The translations under genes and the position numbers were made by a program. A stretch of DNA of 64,000 bases from Paenibacillus nanensis. Its GTDB lineage: Bacteria > Bacillota > Bacilli > Paenibacillales > Paenibacillaceae. Below the pieces are notes generated by a model that did no database searches, was not told the DNA's origin, and saw only the letters and a program-made list of their open reading frames with translations. Shown here piece by piece: positions 1 through 9,541 of this stretch (positions are counted from its first letter, which is position 1; every line of letters begins with the position of its first letter). Where the stretch lies: the NCBI RefSeq assembly GCF_003583765.1, contig NZ_QXQA01000005.1:186001-250000 (forward strand). Direction: 5' to 3'.

Positions 1-3000
1 TCGGGTTGTCATAATAATTCGGATTATGCACATACATGATTTGCCTTTGAACGATGGCATCCTTTTCAGGGTCGCTTTCGTCCGTAATCATTTTAAAGGA
101 TTCATTCATCAATACTGTTTGCGAAGCCGTGGGCGGATTATGTGAAGCAATATAGTCAACCACCTGGTTGATGACTTCTTCAATAGGCAATGATCCGGAT
201 ATGTAATGATCGTAATTGGACATGGATTTTATCGCTTCAGAACCTACCAAAATGATTTTAGCGTCAGATAACCCCTTCACCATGTTGAAATCACTCAGTT
301 CATTAATAGAACTATCTGAAATGTACACTAAATATCGGTCTGCTGCAGTCCGGACAAATGGATTTATGAATGGTTGTCTAACATCCTTATATATTAATCC
401 TGAATAATAACCCCAGTAATTCGACTCCCATACGATAACCGGAACCCATTCATCCCGATAAATTGGCTCAACCCATTCTGAGGTTGCATTTTTCGGGTCA
501 TCGCAAGGCGGTGCATGCGACCATGGTCTTCCGTATGAATCCGTGTACTTGCACCAAGGTTTCCAATACCCCGGCACATCAACAACCTTCTGATTATAGC
601 CGCGGTCAAAATAACCGCCATTATCCTGATAATCATCACGTTTTAAGGTGCCGCAATACCCTTCAGCGCAGTATTCCGTTGTTTCCGGTGGAATTACCCG
701 CCCTGTATTTACCGCAGTGGAGGCCGCCTGGCTTCTCGTATAGGTGTGCATATCCCAAACTTTTATGCTCGGGTCGATCCCCTGATATCTAAACAGATTG
801 TTAATGCCTACTCCGTTCGAATTGACGTAATCAAGCTTGCTAACTTCTAAATTCTTATCAAGCAATATCCCGATATCCACTTGCTGCATGACCGATGGAA
901 TATCCGTTGTAATATCCGAGTACGGAATATAATTATCGATCATAAATTCAAACTGCTGCGTAGTCTTTCTTTTATCCGCACCGGTAATAAATTCAGACAA
1001 TGTTTCTTGTCCAAATTCCTCCTCCACCGTTGAAATGATTCGATAATTTCCAAGAGCAGATAGAGATGGTATATATTCCGAGATCGGCGCATTAAACGTA
1101 TCAATCAGTTTAGAATAGGTTCCATCGTGTTTCTCGTCGTAATAGACCTTTATCGTATGCTTTGTAATATTGTCGCCATCGGTACTTACTCCCTCATACA
1201 TGAGAGAAAGCGGCTCCCCCCTAGCTATTTCGCTAGAATACGGATGCATGATAACCGCTGGAGCATAATCTTCAAGCACGCTAAATGGCAAAACATACGG
1301 ATCGGACGTTCTGCCTAAAGCATTCGTAACCCTCAATGTAACCTGATACTCGCCCGCATTTTTGTAGAGAAAGACCTTTGAATCCTTCGTGTCCGTCCGC
1401 ATCTTTCTGTCGCTGTCTGTTCCATCCAGCGCTGTCCAAGTCCATTCAGCATCGACTATCGGGTAGACAGCTTGTACAAACGGATCGTTGGCATTCGGAT
1501 CATAAGAAGTGTTTTCGATAGACATTTTCCTATTTTCCTTGAATGTGCCGCCATACAACTTGAACTGCGCTCTTGGCTTCGTATCATGGACGTTCACAAT
1601 TCGATACGTGTCACATTCCTCCGTCCACTCCCATGGAACATCTTTTGGCGTCCATTTAACGGCCACTGTTCTCAGACCGTCAGCGTCATCACCGAATACG
1701 TACTTGCCCGTCCAAAACTTTTCGGGATCAACCGGCACGCCATCAACCGCTACCTCTCTTATGACAACCCTCGATAAGTCGGTGTTGTCCCAAACCCCTT
1801 CAAATGGCACGATATCAAAGGCATCGTCAGGAATATCGAAGCTACAAACCAAAGGCGGCGTTGTCGGTTTAGGGGTTGCTGATGGCTTTGGTGTTGCTGT
1901 TGGGGTAGGCGTAGAGGTTGGTTCATCGTCATCTTCTGTTGGGGGTGGTGGATCTCCAGTAAACGTTATGGTATAGGTGTCTGAATCCGAGCTAAATACC
2001 ACAGATCCGTCGGGAGTGTTAAAAATCGCTTTAGTCGTTAGTTTGATTTCGACCTTGTCGCCTTTTTTTAATTTTTGCTTCTTTTTATCAAAGTCAATAG
2101 AGAGCTCTGGATTTTTGACCGCAATCTTATTTCCTTTTGAAATTGTTAGTCCACCGTTATTTGATGACGAGAGTGTTTCGGTCTTAGACCCGCCCGGCCA
2201 TGAATAGGCAACCTCGAACCGCCATTCTTTAATATCGTCTCTTGTGTAATACATGGCTTTGTCAATTTTAGTTTTAACATAATTATCATCTAAAATTTCG
2301 CCTTGAAGCTTCCAACTCCACGTAAAATTCTCAGGGAGCACACCAAGATCGATTGTTTTAATTTGGGGTGCTTCAGAAATTGTCGCGCTGACTGGAAGCT
2401 TTTCCTTTTGACTTGCGTCTAATGGTTTTAGGTAAAATGTTTGATACCAGATGCTCCCATTAGCGGCCTGATGGAACATTGTCCCTGATCCTGGAGCTAA
2501 ACTTGTCGGCATTTGTTCCACGTACATGTATTCAAAAATGTTTTTCGGATTTGTCTTATCGACATAATAGTCCGGTAGTGCCTGGTATTTCACCTTTACA
2601 CTAGGAGCATTCAGTAGCTTATTTACCTGTTTCTCCTTGCTGTTATGAATTATTACCCAAGGTGAATCATACAAATCATTTCCAAGAAATATAGGAGAAA
2701 ACCCGCTAGGTGCTCTCGAACTTTTTTTTGCTAACGGGCTATCCCATGGTCTGTAAATCCATTTCTTCTCGCTGGGATCAATTCCAAAATCTTTATCGGG
2801 AATAAAATACATATTTGAGTACAGTCGCCCGTTAATATCCCATCCTAAATACCTGTACTCGCCCCTAACTCCGTTTTTCGTAAAATACGGATGTGTTCCA
2901 TTGTAATCTTCGCGGTCCTCGTTTTGTAAATCACGCCATCCTGTTTTAAAATCATTTGACTTCGTATTTGCAGCTTCAACCTTACCGTAGGATATAACTT

Positions 3001-3247
3001 TTAGTCCTTCATAGAGCGACCAGTTGAACATAATATACTGCCCGTCGCTCTCTCGCTTAATACATTTTTTTTGATTCGGCGGCAGCCTGTCACCGTGGAT
3101 CTTTTTGTATGAAGATTCACAAGCAGTTAAACCGTTATACGAAGATGCCTCAGCGATCATTTCCGTATTCATTGGCAACAAATCAAGTATTAAAGTAAGG
3201 ATTATGACACTGAGCAACGCTTTCCTAATCGTGCTGACACGTTTCAA
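1..3247 (-). CDS. Large secreted protein with PKD-like region (3' end outside window)
   Basis: The frame is open from a TTG start at 3245-3247 to the left edge without a stop, so at least 1082 residues are encoded and the C-terminus is missing. The TTG is chosen because AAGGAGGGGG lies about 5 nt before it. The product begins with a basic, then hydrophobic, signal peptide (KRVSTIRKALLSVIILTLIL). Around residues 430-465 there is an acidic and Pro/Thr-rich linker (PTEDDDEPTSTPTPTATPKP), typical of extracellular multidomain proteins. After it, a segment ending in NAGEYQVTLRVTNALGRTS looks like a PKD-type beta-sandwich. The gene starts 30 bp after the SLH-protein gene and is probably co-transcribed with it. 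The function is not recognised; a surface or matrix role is inferred from export and from the SLH neighbour. Confidence 0.8.
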   Translation of the reverse strand, partial: MKRVSTIRKALLSVIILTLILDLLPMNTEMIAEASSYNGLTACESSYKKIHGDRLPPNQKKCIKRESDGQYIMFNWSLYEGLKVISYGKVEAANTKSNDFKTGWRDLQNEDREDYNGTHPYFTKNGVRGEYRYLGWDINGRLYSNMYFIPDKDFGIDPSEKKWIYRPWDSPLAKKSSRAPSGFSPIFLGNDLYDSPWVIIHNSKEKQVNKLLNAPSVKVKYQALPDYYVDKTNPKNIFEYMYVEQMPTSLAPGSGTMFHQAANGSIWYQTFYLKPLDASQKEKLPVSATISEAPQIKTIDLGVLPENFTWSWKLQGEILDDNYVKTKIDKAMYYTRDDIKEWRFEVAYSWPGGSKTETLSSSNNGGLTISKGNKIAVKNPELSIDFDKKKQKLKKGDKVEIKLTTKAIFNTPDGSVVFSSDSDTYTITFTGDPPPPTEDDDEPTSTPTPTATPKPSATPKPTTPPLVCSFDIPDDAFDIVPFEGVWDNTDLSRVVIREVAVDGVPVDPEKFWTGKYVFGDDADGLRTVAVKWTPKDVPWEWTEECDTYRIVNVHDTKPRAQFKLYGGTFKENRKMSIENTSYDPNANDPFVQAVYPIVDAEWTWTALDGTDSDRKMRTDTKDSKVFLYKNAGEYQVTLRVTNALGRTSDPYVLPFSVLEDYAPAVIMHPYSSEIARGEPLSLMYEGVSTDGDNITKHTIKVYYDEKHDGTYSKLIDTFNAPISEYIPSLSALGNYRIISTVEEEFGQETLSEFITGADKRKTTQQFEFMIDNYIPYSDITTDIPSVMQQVDIGILLDKNLEVSKLDYVNSNGVGINNLFRYQGIDPSIKVWDMHTYTRSQAASTAVNTGRVIPPETTEYCAEGYCGTLKRDDYQDNGGYFDRGYNQKVVDVPGYWKPWCKYTDSYGRPWSHAPPCDDPKNATSEWVEPIYRDEWVPVIVWESNYWGYYSGLIYKDVRQPFINPFVRTAADRYLVYISDSSINELSDFNMVKGLSDAKIILVGSEAIKSMSNYDHYISGSLPIEEVINQVVDYIASHNPPTASQTVLMNESFKMITDESDPEKDAIVQRQIMYVHNPNYYDNP

Positions 3248-3277
3248 ACTACCCCCTCCTTACTAGCCGCAATCCTA

Positions 3278-4531
3278 TTATTTAGAATCCGAGTAAGCCG
3301 AAATTCCGATGTTTAGTACCTTTGGATTGGCATTACTAATAACCAACTGCCTTCCAGCTATAACCTTGTCTACGTCAACATCTTTTCGTGCTTGCGCATT
3401 AACAATTGCAGATTCGAGTTCAGTAAATACCTTGGCACCGTTTGCCCCGAAAACTAGTTCAACAAAGTACTTTAATTCAGTTTTAGCTCTGTTTAATGCT
3501 TCTTTCTCTACGTTTAAATTGATTGAATACGCATTACTATCAAAACTGATGGTCACATCATGATAAATATTTGGGTCGTTCACAAGAAGATAGTAAGCCT
3601 TTTTATCATTATTGAATTTAGCTTCTTCATCTTTGAAATATCGTAGAGTGGCGAATGTACCAGATACAAAGCCATCGTAATCATTTTGTCTATCTTTCAT
3701 TACTTTATAATTCTTCATCATTTCATGATTTGCAAAAATATGAATCCTGTCAGGATACCCTAATTGCCCCGGCACCGTAGCATATGGCAGCCCAGCCATA
3801 TTCGGAGTTTTTGGCGTCCTCTTTTTAGGATCGTTTAATAGCGACGATATTTTTGCAGCCTCCGCTCTGGAAATATAAGATTTAGGATTGAAATACCCTT
3901 TGTCATTCCCAACCATAATACCTCGAACAGCGATACTGCCTACTGCTTGTTCATAATAGTCTTCAGTTCTATTAAAATCCTTAAAAAGCTGCGTTCCCGT
4001 TAGCATTGAATATTCCTTTTGACTAAAGCCATGGAAATAACTATCAAGCTCATCAATGATGCTCGCTGCTTTTTCTCTAGTTATAGGCTCGTTATAACGA
4101 CCAACATATTCTCCTTCTGGAATTAAAAAAAGATCTGTTGCGACATCGACATAAACTTCATACCACGGAGAACCTTCATCAAATGTTCCTACGGCCGCAT
4201 GCAGGTTTCTTTTATTCCAATCAGGTACATATTCCAACTGACTCTCAGCCCAATACTTGTACCCATACGATTCATCGGCATAAGACAACAGAACAATTTT
4301 CAAAAACTGCGCCACCGTTACCGGATCATCCGGCTTAAAGGTTCCATTCGGAAACCCGCTAATAACGCCCCTACTCAAAGCATCATTAACATAGCTGTAA
4401 TACCACGCATTCACGCTAACGTCTTTGAAAGACTGCGCCTCAGCAGCCTGCGCCTTCGAACCGTTGCCTCCGATGCCGATAACCCCCGCAACCAGCGTTA
4501 CTGCTGCCACCCAACTTAGTAATTTTCTCAT
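3278..4531 (-). CDS. S-layer homology (SLH) domain protein
   Basis: This 417-aa protein has a signal peptide (MRKLLSWVAAVTLVAGVIG, cleavage near AQAAEA). Up to three SLH repeats follow: FKDVSVNAWYYSYVNDALSRG with the FPNGTFKPDDPVT signature, a diverged middle repeat with PITREKAASIIDEL, and a third with GIMVGNDKGYFNPKSYISRAEAAKI. SLH modules bind pyruvylated secondary cell-wall polymer, so the protein is expected on the cell surface. The C-terminal part (about residues 240-417) matches no family I recognise. The ATG has AGGGGGAA about 8 nt upstream. It is the first gene of a likely two-gene unit with the large secreted protein downstream. Confidence 0.9.
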   Translation of the reverse strand: MRKLLSWVAAVTLVAGVIGIGGNGSKAQAAEAQSFKDVSVNAWYYSYVNDALSRGVISGFPNGTFKPDDPVTVAQFLKIVLLSYADESYGYKYWAESQLEYVPDWNKRNLHAAVGTFDEGSPWYEVYVDVATDLFLIPEGEYVGRYNEPITREKAASIIDELDSYFHGFSQKEYSMLTGTQLFKDFNRTEDYYEQAVGSIAVRGIMVGNDKGYFNPKSYISRAEAAKISSLLNDPKKRTPKTPNMAGLPYATVPGQLGYPDRIHIFANHEMMKNYKVMKDRQNDYDGFVSGTFATLRYFKDEEAKFNNDKKAYYLLVNDPNIYHDVTISFDSNAYSINLNVEKEALNRAKTELKYFVELVFGANGAKVFTELESAIVNAQARKDVDVDKVIAGRQLVISNANPKVLNIGISAYSDSK

Positions 4532-4637
4532 CGTATATTCCCCCTATATGAAATATTCAAATAATGGCTTAAACTCACTCATCCCTCGTAAAGCTTGTCC
4601 ATTCGCAACGTCCTGTCCCACGCTCGAAATCAGAAGA

Positions 4638-4745
4638 TCACTCGACAGCTTCCGACAACTCTTGTTCCTGCCTGCTTCTAGCCAACAAATAGCAATAAAT
4701 CGCACAAACTATTCCAAAACAGGCAGCTCGATTAATTTGTATCAT
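4638..4745 (-). CDS. Possible 35-aa small membrane protein
   Basis: A short frame starts at the ATG at 4745, with AAGGAG 9 nt upstream. It encodes a peptide with one hydrophobic stretch (RAACFGIVCAIYCYLLA) followed by a charged tail. It lies just beyond the MFS-pump terminator and before the SLH gene, and no convincing promoter was seen. The ribosome site and membrane-like segment are the only support, so it may be chance. Confidence 0.22.
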   Translation of the reverse strand: MIQINRAACFGIVCAIYCYLLARSRQEQELSEAVE

Positions 4746-4792
4746 GTTCATGCACTCCTTGCCAATGGATTTTTTCTCGGGCGGGAACACAC

Positions 4793-4838
4793 AAAAAAAA
4801 GCACACTTCTCCCCGTACGACAAGGAGCAAGCGTGCTT
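4793..4838 (-). terminator. Intrinsic terminator downstream of MFS pump
   Basis: Arms at 4799-4812 and 4824-4838 form a near-perfect stem (AAGCACxCTTxTCC type) with an 11-nt loop. On the minus strand the stem is followed by eight T. It lies about 120 bp beyond the MFS stop codon. Confidence 0.75.
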
Positions 4839-4959
4839 CGCTGTGCTGTGTTTATATGAGAATTGCTGCCAAAATTCGACTGTATCCTCCCTAATGTTAC
4901 TTCAAGAAAAGCTGAATTGTCAACAATTCCCTAAAAACAATTCCTAAACCCATCAACGG

Positions 4960-6225
4960 TTAAACCGTGCCTTCTACGGCCTCTCCCAGCGCCTTCGGCT
5001 TATGCTTGAACAACGGCACAAGCAGCAGCATGCCCAGGAACATGACGATGCCGGCTACACAGTAAATGCCGACTAGCGGGAACACTTGCTTAAGCTTGCC
5101 AGCAACCAGCGTCATAATGACCATCATCCCCATGAACATCGGCGACAGCACGCCGTTGACCCGGCCAACAAATTTCTCTTCCGTCCACTGGAGGATCATC
5201 GTGCTGATGCCGATTTGAATGCAAGGGAAGCCTAACCCGCTCAAAAATTGCAGGACCATCGTCGTCGGCACATTGGTCGATAGTCCGATGCCAACCATCG
5301 TTACCGCGCTGATGAGCATGCCTAGGGCGAGCAGCTTTTGCGGCGCAACCTTCTTGGCGATGGCCATCACCGCTCCGCCGCCGATCAGCATCGCGACGCC
5401 GTTCACCATGAGAAGAAACTGGAGAAAATCCTTTTCTTGCCCGAGCCGCTCGGTCACAACGAACAGGCCAAGCACCTGTACGGTGCCTACCGCGATGCCG
5501 GCAAGCGCGAATGTCCCGCCTAGCGACTTAAGCACAGGACTGCGCCATACATACTTCAGGCCGTCTCCAAGCTCGTTCCAGAACTGGCTCATGCCGCCGG
5601 AACCGGAAGGACGCTTCTCCACCTCTTGGTCCCGCGGAATCCGGTACAAAACAACCGCCGACAATAGAAAGGCAACGCCCATAATGCCTACCGATATTTC
5701 AATCCCATATCGTTGATAACAAATGACCCCTAACGAAGGCCCTATTACCATAAAGATGGCGATCAGCGACTGGAACAGCGCCATGGCCTGCTGAAGCTGC
5801 TCCGGTCCGATATGCTGCTTGAACAGCTTCATCGCGGACGGCTGTGAAAACTGCGACAATATCGCCGAAATGAAGGTGACCAGATAAACCATATGCCAAG
5901 AGCCGTAGACTAAAGTTAGCAAAACGGCAAATACGGATACCGCCGACAACAGATCACACCAAATCATCGTCAATCTCGGCTTCCAACGGTCCGCGAACGT
6001 CCCCCCGATAAACGAAAAAACGAAAATCGGCAAAAACTCAACAAAGCTCATTAACCCTACCGCAAACGGGTCATCGTTCGTCATATCGGTGACATACATC
6101 AATATAGCGAAATTACGCACCCATATCCCGATCTGAAGCAAAACATTTGACAGCAGGATGGTTTGAAAAAACTTGTTCCCGAATAAATTCCCCGCCGGCT
6201 TCGCCGGCAAAACCTGATTTGACAT
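4960..6225 (-). CDS. MFS transporter, macrolide-efflux (MefA-like) type
   Basis: A 421-aa major facilitator protein with about 12 hydrophobic segments. The loop 2-3 signature appears as GGTFADRWKPR. The N-terminus (NKFFQTILLSNVLLQIGIWVRNFAILMYV) and overall pattern resemble the MefA-like group of drug-efflux MFS proteins. The substrate is unknown. The frame could open 16 codons earlier, but the ATG at 6225 has GGGAG 8 nt upstream and gives the usual family N-terminus. It is a single gene with its own downstream terminator. Confidence 0.82.
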   Translation of the reverse strand: MSNQVLPAKPAGNLFGNKFFQTILLSNVLLQIGIWVRNFAILMYVTDMTNDDPFAVGLMSFVEFLPIFVFSFIGGTFADRWKPRLTMIWCDLLSAVSVFAVLLTLVYGSWHMVYLVTFISAILSQFSQPSAMKLFKQHIGPEQLQQAMALFQSLIAIFMVIGPSLGVICYQRYGIEISVGIMGVAFLLSAVVLYRIPRDQEVEKRPSGSGGMSQFWNELGDGLKYVWRSPVLKSLGGTFALAGIAVGTVQVLGLFVVTERLGQEKDFLQFLLMVNGVAMLIGGGAVMAIAKKVAPQKLLALGMLISAVTMVGIGLSTNVPTTMVLQFLSGLGFPCIQIGISTMILQWTEEKFVGRVNGVLSPMFMGMMVIMTLVAGKLKQVFPLVGIYCVAGIVMFLGMLLLVPLFKHKPKALGEAVEGTV

Positions 6226-6551
6226 GTACACCACTCCCATAAATCCTATCATCCAGCAATAATCATAACGCACTCTGCCATCGGCTTTATCGGTCCCGAG
6301 AATGAGATCTAATAAAACGATTGAGACAAGAGTTTATCCAATTTTCAGACCCGCGCTACTCTATGAATCTATCATTCCCCGAACCTGCAAAAGATAAACG
6401 ATTCGGAAAAGCCTTGCCTCCGGCCGCAGATTATCGCTTAAACAGACTATCACTTCGGCCACGCGCAACCAACCGAAAAAATGGTTTAAAACAAAAAATC
6501 CGCCCTTCTCCAACAAGGAGAAGGGCGGATCGTTTGAAAATCGCTGCAATT
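6226..6551. other. Intergenic region between MFS pump and xylB
   Basis: This 326-bp stretch contains the upstream region of the MFS gene and, at its right end, the xylAB terminator. No further gene or site was supported. Confidence 0.6.
6491..6530 (-). terminator. Intrinsic terminator of xylAB operon
   Basis: A perfect 14-bp stem (arms 6498-6511 and 6517-6530, ATCCGCCCTTCTCC and its complement) with a 5-nt loop. On the minus strand it is followed by a T-rich run. It starts about 20 bp after the xylB stop. Confidence 0.92.
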
Positions 6552-8045
6552 TTAACGGAAAGCAACCAGCGCTTCGTTCATGCCGCGCGTTTGCGTATAA
6601 ATTTGCTGATAGATTGCGAACAAGTCCTTATACGTCTTGACCGCTTCAGGCTGCGGCTTATATTCGTCCGCATACTTCACGAATTGCTTCGCGCAAGCCT
6701 CCAAGCTGTCGAACCAGCCGCAGCCGTATGCGGCGAGCATGGCGGCGCCAAGACCTGGCCCTTGTTCGTTCTCCAAGGAAACGACGGTCGCGTCGAAGAT
6801 GTCGGCTTGCATTTGCAGCCATACTGGATTTTGCGCGCCCCCGCCAATCGAAACGATTTTATCGATCGATTTGCCGGCGCTGCGCAGCATGTGAACCGAT
6901 TCGCCGAGCGAGAAGGTAATGCCCTCCATGACAGCTCGGGCGAAATGAATCCGCTCATGCGAGCCGTCAACGCCGATAAAGCTTGCCCGAATCGCAGAAT
7001 CCGCATGCGGTGTTCGCTCTCCGACCAAGTATGGCGTAAACAGCAGTCCGCCAGCGCCCGGCTTCACATCGCCAACACCGCTTAACAACTGGTCGAACGA
7101 TTCGTTCGGCGCAAACGTCTTTTTGAACCAGCTCAAGCTGTAACCGGCCGCCAGCGTCACGCCCATCGCGTAGAACGCGTTTTCTTTGCCATGGTTGAAG
7201 AAATGCACCTTGCCTTTATAATCGCTGGATTCATCCTTCTCATAGGACAAAATAACGCCGGATGTACCGATACTGCACAAGGTTAGCCCTTCCGACAAGA
7301 TGCCGGAGCCGATTGCGCCGCACGCGTTGTCGGCTCCGCCCGCGAACACCTTCGTCGATTCGGACAGACCCGAACGCTTTGCCGCCTCAGGAAGCAAGGT
7401 GCCGACCATGCCGTGCGATTCGACAAGCGGAGGGCAAAGGCTAGCCGGCAGACCAAATGCGGCAAGCACTTCTTCGCTCCACTTTTTGCCCGCAACGTCC
7501 AGCAGCAACGTGCCGGCCGCGTCGGAATAATCCATATGGAGCTCGCCTGTCAGCCGGTAACGGACATAGTCCTTCGGCAGCAGGAAGGTAACGGCTTTCT
7601 CGAAGCTCTGCGGCTCGTATTGACGAACCCACAGCATTTTCGGCAGCGTGAATCCTTCAAGCGCAGGGTTCCGGGTAATCGACAGAAGCTTGTCGCCAAG
7701 CGTCCGCTCGATCTCACGGCATTGCTCCGTCGTGCGGGTGTCGTTCCACAGAATCGCGTTACGAACAGGGCTTCCGCCGACGTCCAGCAGGACAAGTCCG
7801 TGCATCTGCCCGGAGAAGCTGATGCCCTCAACGGCGGAAGCGTCTACGCTTCCGCTTGTTACGAGCTCGCGAATGCTCTCAAGCGTCGCCTCGACCCAAT
7901 CGTCGGCGCGCTGCTCGCTCCAGCCGCTGCGCTCGTGGAAGAGCGGATAGCTGCGTGTCGCCTCCGCCGCAACCGTTCCGTTCTTATCCACGAGCAGCGC
8001 TTTAACTGCGCTGGTCCCGAGGTCAATCCCTATTACATAGCTCAT
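6552..8045 (-). CDS. xylB: Xylulokinase
   Basis: A 497-aa FGGY-family sugar kinase that phosphorylates D-xylulose to xylulose-5-phosphate for the pentose phosphate pathway. The N-terminal phosphate-binding motif is MSYVIGIDLGTSAVKALLVD. The substrate motif ISFSGQMHGLVLLD and the ATP-site segment KIVSIGGGAQNPVWLQMQAD near residue 400 match xylulokinases. Length is normal. It follows xylA by 25 bp in a two-gene operon and ends at a strong terminator. Confidence 0.96.
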   Translation of the reverse strand: MSYVIGIDLGTSAVKALLVDKNGTVAAEATRSYPLFHERSGWSEQRADDWVEATLESIRELVTSGSVDASAVEGISFSGQMHGLVLLDVGGSPVRNAILWNDTRTTEQCREIERTLGDKLLSITRNPALEGFTLPKMLWVRQYEPQSFEKAVTFLLPKDYVRYRLTGELHMDYSDAAGTLLLDVAGKKWSEEVLAAFGLPASLCPPLVESHGMVGTLLPEAAKRSGLSESTKVFAGGADNACGAIGSGILSEGLTLCSIGTSGVILSYEKDESSDYKGKVHFFNHGKENAFYAMGVTLAAGYSLSWFKKTFAPNESFDQLLSGVGDVKPGAGGLLFTPYLVGERTPHADSAIRASFIGVDGSHERIHFARAVMEGITFSLGESVHMLRSAGKSIDKIVSIGGGAQNPVWLQMQADIFDATVVSLENEQGPGLGAAMLAAYGCGWFDSLEACAKQFVKYADEYKPQPEAVKTYKDLFAIYQQIYTQTRGMNEALVAFR

Positions 8046-8070
8046 AGCCAGTAAGGCCTCCTTATGACCT

Positions 8071-9384
8071 CTATACGCTGAAGATAACTTCGCTGAGCAT
8101 GAGGCGAATACGCTCTTGACGGCCGGATTCGTTCACGATCGGGTTATTCTGCAGAGCGTATTGCTCCAGGGAAGCAAGCGTCGCTTTACCGGATACGATA
8201 TCAGCGCCGATGCCTTCCTTGAAGGTGCGGTAACGCTGCTCGATGATGTTGTCGAGAATTTTCTCTTCGATCAGCTTAGCAGCAGCTTTTAGACCCCAAG
8301 CGAAGCTGTCCATACCTGCGATATGCGCCAGGAACAGGTCTTCCGCTTCGAAGGAACCGCGGCGAACCTTCGCGTCGAAGTTAACGCCGCCGCGGCCAAG
8401 ACCGCCGGCTTTCAGCACTTCGTACATCGTCAGAGTCGTGGAGTAAAGATCTGTCGGGAATTCGTCCGTATCCCAGCCGAGCAGCAGGTCGCCTTGGTTC
8501 GCGTCAAGCGATCCCAGCATGCCGTTAATGGCAGCCGTGCGGATCTCGTGCTCGAATGTATGGCCCGCAAGCGTCGCATGGTTCGCTTCCAGGTTCAGTT
8601 TGAAGTGATCCTTCAAGCCGTATTTGTAAAGGAACGCGATCGTAGTAGCCGCGTCGAAGTCATATTGATGCTTCGTTGGCTCTTTCGGCTTAGGCTCGAT
8701 CAGGAATTGCGCGTCGAAGCCGATTTCTTTCGCGTAATCGATCGCCATATGGTACAGACGAGCCAGGTTATCCAGCTCAAAGCCCATATCCGTGTTCAGC
8801 AGAGTCTCATAGCCTTCGCGGCCGCCCCAGAATACGTAGTTTTCCGCGCCGAGCTCTTTACCGACTTCCAGACCTTTCTTCAGCTGTGCCGCGGCGTAAG
8901 CGTAAACATTAGCGTTAGGAGTTGTGCCGGCGCCATGCACGTAACGCGGGTTCGAGAACATGTTAACGGTGTTCCACAGCAGCTTTTTGCCGCTCGTCTT
9001 CATGTTTTCTTTCAGCATAGCTACGATAATGTCCAGGTTTTTGTTGGATTCTTGCAAAGTCGAGCCTTCCGGCGCGATATCAACGTCATGGAAGCAGTAA
9101 TAAGGAATATTCAATTTATCCATGAATTCAAAGTTAGCTTCCACGCGCGCTTTGGAGCGGTCCAAGCCTTCGTAGGAATCCCAGTCGCGAATCATCGTGC
9201 CCGTACCGAACGGATCCGTACCGTTCGCGTTAAATGTATGCCAGTAGGCTACTGCGAAACGAAGATGCTCTTCCATTGTTTTGCCCAACACGACTTGCTT
9301 CGGATCATAATGTTTGTACGCAAGCGGGTTGTCCGAGCCTTTTCCTTCGAATTCAATCTTGTTAATGTTTTTAAAGTAACTCAC
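8071..9384 (-). CDS. xylA: Xylose isomerase
   Basis: A 437-aa cytoplasmic, metal-dependent isomerase converting D-xylose to D-xylulose, the first step of the pathway completed by the adjacent xylB. Family hallmarks are visible: [13 protein letters not shown] (catalytic His), [20 protein letters not shown], the metal-ligand region [18 protein letters not shown] and [19 protein letters not shown]. The start has AAGGAGG upstream. Expression should be xylose-inducible through the xylR operator in the divergent promoter region. Confidence 0.98.
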   Translation of the reverse strand: MSYFKNINKIEFEGKGSDNPLAYKHYDPKQVVLGKTMEEHLRFAVAYWHTFNANGTDPFGTGTMIRDWDSYEGLDRSKARVEANFEFMDKLNIPYYCFHDVDIAPEGSTLQESNKNLDIIVAMLKENMKTSGKKLLWNTVNMFSNPRYVHGAGTTPNANVYAYAAAQLKKGLEVGKELGAENYVFWGGREGYETLLNTDMGFELDNLARLYHMAIDYAKEIGFDAQFLIEPKPKEPTKHQYDFDAATTIAFLYKYGLKDHFKLNLEANHATLAGHTFEHEIRTAAINGMLGSLDANQGDLLLGWDTDEFPTDLYSTTLTMYEVLKAGGLGRGGVNFDAKVRRGSFEAEDLFLAHIAGMDSFAWGLKAAAKLIEEKILDNIIEQRYRTFKEGIGADIVSGKATLASLEQYALQNNPIVNESGRQERIRLMLSEVIFSV

Positions 9385-9436
9385 AGGTTAATCCTCCTTT
9401 ATTTACTTTCGATTTCTATTATGTGTTTACATCTAC

Positions 9437-9466
9437 AGAATAACACGAGTAAACTTAGTTTGTCTA
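9437..9466 (-). promoter_or_regulatory. Probable xylA promoter
   Basis: On the minus strand TAGACA (9461-9466) and TATTCT (9437-9442) are separated by 18 bp. The xyl operator overlaps the -35 box and spacer, as expected for a repressed promoter. Confidence 0.6.
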
Positions 9467-9482
9467 TTAAACAAACTAAGTT
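9452..9482. promoter_or_regulatory. xyl operator (XylR-binding palindrome)
   Basis: A perfect inverted repeat, AACTTAGTTTGT (9452-9463) and ACAAACTAAGTT (9471-9482), with a 7-bp centre. It matches the GTTTGTTT/AACAAAC style of Bacillus xyl operators and lies between divergent xylA and xylR. Without xylose XylR should bind here and block both promoters. Confidence 0.9.
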
Positions 9483-9494
9483 CGACAAAAATTG

Positions 9495-9503
9495 TGTTAT
9501 AAT
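9495..9503 (+). promoter_or_regulatory. Extended -10 promoter element of xylR
   Basis: TGTTATAAT gives a consensus TATAAT (9498-9503) with an upstream TGn. No good -35 box was found, consistent with an extended -10 promoter that fires next to the operator. Confidence 0.55.
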
Positions 9504-9541
9504 ACATCTATCTTAATATTTTGGGACGGAGGCCACTGTTT

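Larger units (their letters stand above)
4532..4959. other. Intergenic region between SLH gene and MFS pump
   Basis: This 428-bp stretch holds the upstream region of the SLH gene, a doubtful 35-codon ORF and a minus-strand intrinsic terminator for the MFS pump. Nothing else was recognised. Confidence 0.6.

Noticed and set aside
9421-9436. Possible cre upstream of xylA (TGTAAACACATAA)
   Set aside because: It lacks the central CG required by the cre consensus.
8323-9516. Long plus-strand ORF of 397 codons opposite xylA
   Set aside because: It is the antisense shadow of the unmistakable xylA gene.
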